This document shows positions 51,301 to 61,600 of a stretch of DNA of 64,000 nt, one piece after another. Source of the DNA: Gymnogyps californianus (lineage: Eukaryota; Chordata; Aves; Accipitriformes; Cathartidae); assembly GCF_018139145.2 (NCBI RefSeq), contig NC_059479.1, positions 5,704,001 through 5,768,000 of the forward strand. The letters run 5' to 3'. Both the position numbers and the translations under genes were made by a program. Positions within the stretch are counted from its first letter, which is position 1, and each line of letters begins with the position of its first letter. The notes under the pieces were generated by a model that saw only the letters and a list, made by a program, of their open reading frames with translations, did no database searches and was not told where the DNA came from.

Positions 51301-54300
51301 AATATGATAAACAGGCTACACAGCTAAACGAAGAACAGTATCTGAAAACCTGGCAAGACTGTGACAAGCCTTCCAGATAGCTAAAAAGCAGTAATGAAAG
51401 AATGTGTAGTCTTGTCATATTAGAAATATTCATAAATCCTGCATAATGTGACAATGAAATGATTTTCAGCAGGATTAGGCAAGGAAGTGCAAAATTATTT
51501 ATTCTTCCAGAAAATAAACTAGACTGCAAAAATGGGCAGGATGACATCCTGTCAGCATCTCGGAGAACTTTATTTAGCCCATGTCCTTCATATCTGATCT
51601 ATATTTATAGATAAGGATATTATGGAAGGATATATGAAAGTTGTCCCCATTACATGAAGTTCGATACTGTGTTTTTACTTTATTGTAAATGCCCATTGAG
51701 CCATGTATCTTGATGTAATACAGAGAGATATGTTGGGTTTTGCACTAGAAAATAGAGTAGACACTTCCCTGCCTTCTCAGTCTGTAGGCGGGATACATAG
51801 CCTCCTGTAAGATATTCATCAATATGAATGATAACTTAAAACAAGATCTCTTTGTCAAGATGGGGCAGGTAAGAAAAAATAGTGTCGCTGGTTTGTCCTT
51901 GGTGCTCTTTCAGATTTTTTTCCATGCTGCCTCAAATGAGGAAAAAAATACTGGTTTTGCTCAGGAAGTTAAAAACGGTTTAATATGTTTTCATTTGTTT
52001 TTATGAGACACTAATGAAATATAATAAAAACTGATAATGCTAAGTTGAAGTCTGATAAATGAGTTATGAAAGTATGAAAATGGTGTTACATCATGGGAAA
52101 ATTGTCAGGTAGCTATTGGTAGGAGGGTTGTCAAGCAGTGAAAATGATAGAGATTTTCAGAAATTAATTTGAGAGGTCAATATGTATATTTTTCTCAAAT
52201 ATTTTCTTCATGTTCATATTTTTAAACGGTCATCATAAATGTTTATTGTAATTAAATAATTTCGTAGATAGCCAACTTCAAATGATGTTTATATCAAGGT
52301 AATGTAAGAAAAGGTTATTAAATTTTCAGGAGCTTTATTCAATTTCTGTTGTTGACATATTTAAGAGTTGGAATTTTCTTAGCAGTTATGAAAAGAGAAT
52401 TTTTTTTAAAGGGACATTTTGTTTTAGAAGCAAATATTAAATAATTCATTAATAAAAACCCCCACCTTTCTGCCAGTCTACACTCAATAACTGAATTTTC
52501 AAATGAAATTATGGAAGAGATGGAGAGTTGAAGTAAGATTAAACCTGCAATTCCAATAGTAGAACATAAGAAAAAGCTAAGAATAGTCCTAGAAATAGAA
52601 ATGAATAAAGAAATAATTCTTCACATGTATTTTTCAAAGCTATGCTGACATTTTTCATTTTGCCAATCTGTTGTTTGACATCCCTCATTCTCATTATTCT
52701 CAAACATTAATCCAGCAATGGCATCTCTGCCTTCATAAACTTCCTGGTGTGATTGCTGTATGCTGTCACTGATGTCTGAGACCAAACTAATTTCAAGAAA
52801 AAGTTATATATGTAAGATTTATAGGTGAAAAAGATGCATTTCATGAAAATTTAGTCAAAAAAATCATCAAGCCCACTCATTTAAAATGGTTTGGAAAGTT
52901 ACTGGAATAACAGCCATAGAGAACGTTTTCCTGGGTTTCCACAAGAGACAATAGTGATTGACTGAACTTGGTGTCCAACTGCAAATGTTAGCTAGACACG
53001 ACGTTACTGCCAGCATTATAAAATCATTTACTGTGCAATCTGAGTAGTAAAGGTGACAATGGAAATTGGAGTTGAGCGCTATATGGCTTGCCAGGGACAC
53101 ATAGCCACTGTTGTCCTATAAATCTTAATTTGCTCAGTTTGGTTTTGGCGTAGTTTTATTATGGCATGCAAGTACCTTCTTACTTGTGAAATTACTGTGA
53201 AATTTTCTCCAGTATGCTCACAGAGACAAGCACATGATGCTGTACTCTATCTCTTTATACTTGTAATTAAAATGGTCCTGAAATAATGTAGAAATCACAG
53301 ATATATATTCATGCTGTTTAAGTATGAGAAAATACTGTTATTCATTCAGCATGGGTAATTAGTTTTAGTTACAAGAAATTGTAGGGAAGTCCTCTGAATG
53401 GAAGTCAAGAGATGCAAACCTGTTGTCTCTTTTAATGGGTTTTGTGTCCATGCAATGGTTGATGTGTTGGGTACCTACATAAGGATGTAAATTAATCTGT
53501 GGTTATTACTTTATATTTGTGATTCAAGATGAAAAAAAAGTAACCTGTTATATTTAAGTCTGCCTGCTGGAATTCTGAAACTACTATCTGTAATTTCAAG
53601 TTAGATTCTTCCAGACTTCCTATAGTATTCAGGCTGTATGCATGTTTTGTGAGAAAAAAAGAATCTGTGCATACATATGTTGAAAAGGAAGAGTTCCTGA
53701 CTTTGTTGGTTAATACTTTTTAGAGAAGTCATTATCTATCTCTCATAATAACAAATTTTTACATAGCTTTTCTTTTTCACCTGAATGCTGTGAAATCCCT
53801 GGTTAGACATGTGTCCTGTGCCTTTGCTAACGGTAGGAAATCATACTCTCTTTCCACAATTCCCCGCAAGGAATTTACTCTTTGTTAAATGTGAATAAAG
53901 GATAATTGGTGACTTGTTAAGTGAAGCTTTCTTTGGAGTTCAGTATCGCTTTATGAGTACAGTTTTCATAGCATGGACTATTATTTCATCAGCAGAACAG
54001 AAATCTCGCTAATTTATTTTACCGATGACAGTGCTTGGTAGCTGGCACTTAGGCTTGTTTAAGCTATTGTATTACCATTTTCTTTGGTGTAGCTTTCTGC
54101 TTTATACAGTAAATGTCATCTGCAGACAAATTAATAATTTTTTATCATTTGCTGAAGCAAGAAATAAGAGGTAGAAGGTAAGGTAGAAACCAAGTAAGTA
54201 TCACTTAGAGTCAACCCTCAAAATATCCTGGTAGAATGCAATAAAAATGAAACAGTTTCTCACAATTGGTTGCCACCTTCAGTACATTAATAATAGATAA

Positions 54301-54325
54301 ACATTCAATGGTGCTATCAAGTTCG
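48331..54325. other. Intronic/unique AT-rich DNA, no gene seen
   Basis: A T9 run follows the CR1 end. A 121-codon plus-strand open frame at 48953-49318 has an overlapping opposite frame and no motif I recognise. The rest is AT-rich without exon-like features. Confidence 0.5.
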
Positions 54326-54410
54326 TAGAATCATAGAATGGTTTGGGTTGGAAGGGACCTTAAAGGTCACCTAGTTCCAACCCCCCTGCCATGGGCAGGG
54401 ACACCTTCCA

Positions 54411-57357
54411 CTAGACCAGGTTGCTCAAAGCCCCATCCAACCTGGCCTTGAACACTTCCAGGGAGGGGGCATCCACAACCTCTCTGGGCAACCTGTTCCA
54501 GTGCCTCACCATCCTCACAGTAAAGAACTGCTTCCTTACATCTAATCTAAATCTACCCTCTTTCATTTTAAAGCCATTACCCCTCGTCCTATCACTACAT
54601 GCCCTTGTAAAATGTCCCTCTCTGGCTTTCCTGTAGGCCCCCTTTAGGTACTGGAAGGCCGCTATAAGGTTTCCCCAGAGCCTTCTCTTCTCCAGGCTAA
54701 ACAACCTCAACTCTCTCAGCCTGTCCTCATAGGAGAGGTTCTCCAGCCTTCTGATCATCTTCGTGGCCCTCCTCTGGACGCGCTCCAACAGGTCCATGTC
54801 CTTCTTATGCTGGGGGCCCCAGAGCTGAACGCAGTACTCCAGGTGGGGTCTCACGAGAGCGGAGTACAGGGGAAGAGATCACCTCCCTCGACCTGCTGGT
54901 GACGCTTCTTTTGATGCAGCCCAGGATACGGTTGGCTTTCTGGGCTGCAAGTGCACATTGCCGGGTCATGTTGAGCTTCTCATCAACCAACGCCCCCAAG
55001 TCCTTCTCCGCAGGGCTGCTCTCAGTCCGCTCATCGCCCAGCCTGTATTTGTGCTTGGGATTGCCCTGACCCATGTGCAGGACCTTGCACTTGGCCTTGT
55101 TGAACTTCATGAGGTTTGCACAGACCCACCTCTCAAGCCTGTCAAGGTCCCTCTGGATGGCATTCCTTCCCTCCAGCGTGTCGACCGCACCACACAGCTT
55201 GGTGTCGTCAGCAAACTTGCTGAGGGTGCACTCAATCCCACTGTCCATGTCGCTGACAAAGATGTTAAACAGCGCTGGTCCCAATACCGACCCCTGAGGA
55301 ACGCCACTCATCACTGCCCTCCACTCGGACATTGAGCCATTGACTGCAACTCTTTGAGCGTGACCATCCAGCCAATTCCTTATCCACCAAGGAGTGGTCC
55401 ATCTGTCAAACCCACGTCTCTCCAATTTAGAGACAAGGATGTCTTGTGGGACAGTGTCAAACGCTTTGCACAAGTCCAGGCAGATGACATCAGTTGCTCT
55501 TCCCTTACCCACCAATGCTGTAACCCCGTCATAAAAGGCCACCAAATTTGTCAGGCACGACTTGCCCTTACTGAAGCCATGTTGGCTGTCACCAATCACC
55601 TCCTTATTTTCCATGTGCCTTAGCATAGTTTCCAGGAGGATCTGCTCCGTGATCTTGCCAGGCACAGAGGTGAGACTGACTGGCCTGTAGTTCCCTGGGT
55701 CTTCCTTTTTTCCCTTTTTAAAAATGGGGGTTATGTTTCCCCTTTTCCAGTCAGTGGGAACTTCCCCGGACTGCCACGACTTCTCAAATACAATGGATAG
55801 TGGCTTAGCCACTTCATCCGCCAGTTCCCTCAGGACCCGCGGATGCATCTCATCAGGTTCCATGGACTTGTGCACCTTCAGGTTCCCTAGATGGTCTCAA
55901 ACCTGATCTTCTCCCAGTGGGCGGTTCTTCATTCTCCCAGTCCCTGCCTTTGCCTTCTGTGACTCGTGCGGTGAGGCTGGAGCACTTGCCAGTGAAGGAC
56001 GAGGCAAAAAAGTCATTGAGTACCTCAGCCTTCTCCATGTCCCAGGTAACCAGGTCTCCTGTTTCCTTCCCGAGAGGGCCCACATTTTCCCTAGTCTTCT
56101 TTTATCACCAACATACTTATAGAAGCTTTTCTTGTTGCCCTTGACGTCTCTGGCCAGATTTAATTCTATCAGGGCTTTGGCTTTCCTAACCTGATCCCTG
56201 GCTGCTCGGACAATTTCTCTGTAGTCCTCCCAGGCTACCTGTCCTCGCTTCCACCCTCTGTAGGCTTCCTTTTTGTGTTTGAGTTTGTCCAGTTTGTCCT
56301 TGTTCACCCACGCAGGCCTCCTGGTGTTTTTGCCTGACTTCCTCTTTGTTGGGATGCATCGCTCCTGAGCTTGGAGGAGGTGATCCTTGAGTATTAACCA
56401 GCTTTCTTGGGCCCCTCTTCCCGCCAGGGCTTTATCCCATGGTACTCTACCAAGCAGATCCCTGAAGAGGCCAAAGTCTGCTCTCCTGAAGTCCAGGGTA
56501 GCCAGCTTGCTGTGTGCCCTCCTCGCTGCCCTAAGGATCTTGAACTCCACCATTTCATGGTCACTGCAGCCAAGGCTGCCCTTGAGCTTCACATTCCCCA
56601 CCAGCCCCTCCTTGTTGGTGAGAACAAGGTCCAGCATAGCACCTCTCCTCGTCGGCTCCTCCATCACTTGGAGAAGGAAGTTGTCATCAACGCATTCCAG
56701 GAACCTCCTGGATTGCTTATGCCCTGCTGTGTTGTCCCTCCAACAGATATCGGGGTGGTTGAAGTCCCCCATGAGGACCAGGGCTTGTGAACATGAGGCT
56801 GCTCCTATCTGTCTACAGAAGGCCTCATCCACTCAGTCTTCTTGGTTGGGTGGCCTGTAGCAGACCCCCACTTTAATGTCACCTGTCCCTGCCCTCCCTT
56901 TAATGCTGACCCATAAGTTCTTGGTCGGCTCCTCATCCATCCCCAGGCAGAGCTCCATGCACTCCAGCTGGTCATTGACATAGAGGGTGACACCCCCTCC
57001 TTGTCTGCCCTGCCTGTCCTTCCTAAAGAGCCTGTGTCCTTCCATTCCAACACTCCAGTCACAGGAGCCATCCCACCACATCTCCACGATGCCAATAAGA
57101 TCACAGCCCTGCAAGCATGCACACGCCTCTAACTCCTCTTGTTTATTCCCCATGCTACGTGTGTTTGCATAGAGGCATTTAACTTGGGACCCCAATGAAG
57201 CTGACTTACTGGCTGGAGTGGCTGGAATTCCTTTGTGCTGCTCTTCAGGTGCTCTCCTGCTGACCTGTGATCCTTCTCCAGGCTCTGGGTACCTGTTGCT
57301 GGCACTGGCATCAAACTGGTAGGAGTGGGATGGATTGAGGTTCCCCTCCCCCGGCAA
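54411..57357 (-). pseudogene. CR1 ORF2: endonuclease plus reverse transcriptase, disabled
   Basis: The protein would nick target DNA and copy the element's RNA into it. Sense order from 57357: the APE-type endonuclease begins with YANTRS, EMWWD and GGGVTLYV-CYRPPNQ, then [10 protein letters not shown] and CSDHEMVEF, which hold the catalytic Asp, Asn and His positions. The reverse transcriptase follows with PIFKKG...[36 protein letters not shown] and the catalytic FADDTKL box, then the CR1 C-terminal domain ([18 protein letters not shown]). The span of about 980 codons is close to full length. Disabling changes: TGA after PPNQED (about 56833-56835), TGA after GEDQV (55897-55899), and a one-base-type frameshift near 54880 in the segment SREVI...[12 protein letters not shown]. 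Both TGAs sit where CGA would fit, consistent with CpG decay. All catalytic motifs remain. Confidence 0.93.
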
Positions 57358-57359
57358 CT

Positions 57360-58446
57360 TCAGTTTAAAGCCCTCTTCACCAGCTTGGCAAGCCTACGAC
57401 CACAGATGCTCTTTCCCTTCTCTGCCAGATGGACCCCGCCAGCCCCCAGTAGACCAGGTTTCTCAAAGCGAGTCCCATGGTCTAAGTAGCCAAACCCCTG
57501 GCTGTGGCACCAGTCCCTTAACCATTGTTGATTCGCCAGATTCGCCTGGCCCTTTCAAACCCCTTCCCTTTGACTGGAAGGATTGAGGAAAAAACTACCT
57601 GCACTCCAGAGTCCCTTACCACCGCTCCCACGGCTCTGTAATCCTTCTCGATACTCCTCAGACTGCTCCTGGCTATATCGCTGGTGCCCACGCGAAACAA
57701 CAGCAGTGGATAATAGTCAGTGGACTGTACGAGGCTTGGAAGTCTCTCGGTGACATCCCTGACACAAGCCCCCGGTAAGCAGCACTCCTCTCTCTCGAGT
57801 GCGTCAGGTCGGCAGACGGGTGCCTCCGCACCTCTCAGAAGAGAGTCGCCTGCTGCTATCGCCCATCGCCTTTTCTTAGTTGCGCTGGTTGTTACACGGG
57901 GAGCAGATGGGGCTGCCTTACTCAGCTCCAGCGCCTCTCCTGAAGTGATGGGTCTTTCCTCTTCAGTCTGCAGAGCGGTGAAGCGGTTCTGCAAGGGCAC
58001 CTCAGGCTTCGGGGGAAGTCCCTTCCTCCTGCAGGTCCCTGCCGTTGCAAGCTTCCATTCTTCTGCATTATTGGCCCCCCTCCCCTCCGTGTGTGCCGGT
58101 GGGGGAGTTTTTGCCTGTTTGGCTGTGGGTCGACTGCAGACTGCGCTTGGAACCAGCTATCGAACTCCTTCTCAGCCTCCCTGATGTTACGCAGCCTTCT
58201 CACTGCCTCCTGCGGCTCAGCCACCTGCTGCAGGAGGTCCTCCACCTGGGCACACCTTTTGCAGGCAGGTCTGCTGCCCGTCCCTGCCCCAGGAGAAAGG
58301 TCTAGGCACTGCCCGCAGCCTGAGGTCTGCACTGCAGCCTCTCCTCTCAGCAGCTCTGTCTGGGTGGAGGCAGCGGCCACCGCTGGGGTAGATGGTGCAG
58401 AGCCCCCAGCCGGAGCTGCAGTCTTTGCTCCCAGATGAGTGCCCAC
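57360..58446 (-). pseudogene. CR1 ORF1: Cys-rich/coiled-coil plus SGNH esterase-like domain, disabled
   Basis: ORF1 of CR1 elements encodes an RNA-binding-type protein with an esterase domain. The N-terminal part (57922-58446 frame) has C-x2-C pairs (CGQC, CKRC) followed by a heptad-like, charged segment (VEDLLQQVAEPQEAVRRLRNI). The C-terminal part (57518-58000 frame) has AAGDSLLRG, the block with the nucleophile Ser of SGNH hydrolases, then VGTSD and VVFSSILPV. VGTSD stands where related copies, as I recall them, read GTND. The final 55 or so codons lie in a third frame and end at TGA 57362-57360, two bases before the ORF2 frame begins. Frameshifts are inferred near 58010 (a C5 run) and near 57530. 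The start codon was not settled. Confidence 0.85.
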
Positions 58447-58498
58447 CGTTCTGCCTCGAGGGTCAGGTAGGATGAGTGCCCTTGGCCTGCGCAGATGG

Positions 58499-58681
58499 TC
58501 ACAGAACGGTGCCCAGTTGCCGGGTTATGTGGCCTTCAAGCCTCTCCACTTGGTCAGTTATGTTTGTTCTGTCAGTGTGATTAGGGAGAGCATCAATATT
58601 CTGAAATGGAACATGCTGTATTGTAGGCATGCGTACAAAGCCTCGTCTTGCAGCAACTGAAGCAGGAGTTTCATCATCCAC
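58499..58681 (-). other. Coding-like minus frame at the CR1 5' edge, origin unclear
   Basis: A 60-codon open frame with a hydrophilic, protein-like translation (ARRGFVRMPTIQHVPFQNID and later TDQVERLEGHITRQLG) abuts the CR1. It begins just after an in-frame TAA and an AG, and ends at TGA (58501-58499) inside DNA that is open in the ORF1 frame. It may be the 5' region of the CR1, or a piece of another transcript joined during insertion, or chance. No family is recognised. Confidence 0.3.
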
Positions 58682-61600
58682 TTAACTGTGCATCTGAACA
58701 AGCCTTTATAGCCAGTCAAGTAATTAAACACATACATAAATGATCTCTTAATAGGTTCTCCAGACTAGGAGTTTCTGAAGAATCTGAGAGTGTGAGGTAA
58801 CTAGTGTCCATTGAATACTGTCATGAATTTCTTTCAGTGTCCTGTGGAAATGTCTTCTTCCAAATAATCTGCGTTATATTATCACTTGGAGAGGCCAAGG
58901 TATCTCTCTTTAAGACGCTGAGTCCCTTCAGAATGGTTCAACATAGTCCTTGTTTCCTACTGGCTTCAATTGGAGTTTGATCAGCAACTTATTAGCTAGA
59001 GGTGAAGGCTGCACTTGTCAGAAAGTACTTTTTATTCTGCAGGATTTGATCTTGCCATGCAGAAGGACTTGCTCGTAGAGGACACGGTGAAACCATTTAC
59101 TTAGCTGCAATTGAAGGTAGCTAGCTGTCTGGCTGCTGCTTTTAATTAAATCGACCACCAGCCAAACAACTTGGCTTGTTTCCATGGCCTTGTTTCTTAG
59201 AGGTTTTTTTTTCCCCCCAATTTGTCCAAGGATAATCTGAATGCTACAGCTCATTTGTGATTTTGACTAAATAGCACATTGCTTTACTCTTGGTAGTTTT
59301 ATTAATCTTTATTAAGCTCATGACCAATCTGGACGTAGTCCCTTGATTTGGCTTTTATTTTTTATTATAGTCCTTAATAAATAAAATCACCTTTATCATT
59401 GCCGAAGGTACTGTAAGGAGTAAAAAATGTCTCAGAGCAAGGATATTTTTACTAAATGGGTGTGTTTGTTATAAAGAGTTGTAACACGTCTAAAAAAAAA
59501 AAGTAAGCTTATTCAGTATATAGTTATTTGCTGGTACCTTGATGGATTAGCTTACAAATTAAGGCGGTCAGACATATCCTATTATTTATACAATGGCTTT
59601 TTTTAAGAAAGTTCATTTTTAAGGTAAGCAATCAAGTAATTCCTTATATGGAGATGGGGGAATACTTAACCTTGAGTACAACAACATTAACTCCAGTGAG
59701 CTTAATGAATTATTCATGCTATTATCCACCTTGAAAGACATCAAATCGCTCTGCAGTGTCTGCAAAGTGCAGTTTACCAAAAAATGATAGCTCGATGAAT
59801 TGTGTTTGTATATCTGAGCATTAAACTAAAGACAGTACTGTGAAAAGGCATTGGCAGATATACCTGTATAATCCATGCAGAAGCAAGGTCCTGCATGTCA
59901 TTTCCTAATCCACTTGCAGTCATAACTCATTAATAATTTGTTTGCAAGGAATGGCCTGATAGACAAAAGTAATTTAATATTCAAAGATTCATATACCAGC
60001 AAATACCAGCAATAGAGGATGTAATCGCTGCAAGCACTAACCCTTTTACGAAGAAGCCATTCATTATGGTTTCTGGAGTTTGGTACAACATCCTGAAGTA
60101 TGAAGTTGCCTTTTTCTCTATTATGTTTGGTTTTTTACAGATGGAAACCAAAATGCTGTTTGCCTTTCAGTATGCAATTCTGGAAGGAAAATGACTATTT
60201 TACAGGCTTGGTTGAGACTGGCGCTGGCATTTTTGTTGACTATAATAAAATTTAATCTCTTCGAACTATTTTTCTGAGATCTTCAAACATATGCTCTTCA
60301 CAAATATTTCCTGCTTTTCTCCCCCCATTCTAAAGTCCCAGTTTAGCAGGTTACTTCGGTACATATAGATAATTATGAAGCATACAGAGAGTATCAGTTT
60401 CTGAGTTCTCTGTGTGTTTTTACACAGAGAACTTTATCCCAGAATTTCCTTATTTAAAAGCATGTATGTCTGTTATTTACATCTATAATATTATTATAGT
60501 TTATTTTGGAGAAACTTCACTCAAGGAATTCATGCAAGAGACTGGGCCTTGTGGATTCCTTTTCTCAATTTATTTCTTAATAGTAAGATACAGAAGAGTC
60601 TTCAAATTCTAACTAAAACATCATTTACACAGCAGTTTGAGCGACAGACCAACACACACACACATGTGCACTTCGTACTACAAGGACACATGGATGGAGT
60701 TTCTGCTTTTTCTGATGACTTGTATTTATTACATTTTACTCCCCTCAGGTTGTAGTTTAACAAATAAAGTATCTCCATATTTTAATACTAAATTGCCATC
60801 TTGCTGGAACTACTGATTTCAGCAGGTTAGCTGTAATGAGCACAACACCTTAGCCAGCTCCCAAATTAGAAAAATGGCTTTAAACCACTTTGACTGGAAA
60901 GGTTTTACTTTGGAAGTTGTGGAGCTGTGGCCCTCCAGGCCTGTTGGCCAAGAGCCTTTGCACACCATACAGCCTGCGCTGAGGACAAAGTGGGAAATGC
61001 CTGCAAACACAGCAAGCTTCCTTCCTTCCTCCCAGCTGTCTCACGCTGGCAAGAGTGTTTTCAAATAGCTCAATTTTATACTAATTGAATGCACATTCTG
61101 CAAAGATGTGCAGACTATTTTTCTTAATAGCTTAATGTTTTTGAGACATTTTGTATATAAAAATATGTATGTCTAATATGCATACATATATACATTTCTA
61201 TTTTTAAAATACTATTAAGAATGTCATCAATTTTCAGGGAATATAGGAAAGAACAAGTATTACACTGTTTATCTTCTATTCAGTAGACTGCTTTTTATAA
61301 TCTAGAAAGGCTACCTAGATAGGCTTAATATATGATGAGACAAGGTTTGAATACAAAATTGCATGCTTCATTCCAGAACTTCCCCTCAATAGCTTAAATA
61401 TATGTCTATGTACAAGTATTTACACTTTTCACTTCTCTATGGGCTGTTCATTCTCTGGACCTTAGCACAGAATTAATATACTTTTCTGTCATATTTATCA
61501 TTAACAGTTTTAAAATTATATTTCCTAATCTTAGTAACTATCCATAATGCTTAGAAAGAAGGGGTGGGGGGTGTTTGAAGAGTTAATTTTGCTGTCTGAA

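Larger units (their letters stand above)
54326..58540 (-). mobile_element. Near full-length young CR1 LINE
   Basis: This non-LTR retrotransposon is about 4.2 kb and lies on the minus strand. Its 3' end at 54326 shows the CR1 octamer repeat (reverse complement CATTCTATGATTCTA) and no poly(A). Moving upstream on the minus strand come the ORF2 reverse transcriptase, the ORF2 endonuclease, and ORF1 with its esterase-like domain and Cys-rich/coiled-coil N-terminal part. CR1-type ORF1 sequence is open to at least 58446 and the same frame reaches about 58525. The exact 5' boundary is not clear, because another coherent minus frame (58499-58681) continues beyond it. GC content is far above the flank. 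Few disabling changes are present, so it is young relative to the other CR1 relics here. Confidence 0.93.

Noticed and set aside
55354..56860. Long plus-strand open frames within the CR1 (up to 157 codons)
   Set aside because: They are antisense shadows of CR1 ORF2, which matches CR1 proteins in the minus-strand frame.
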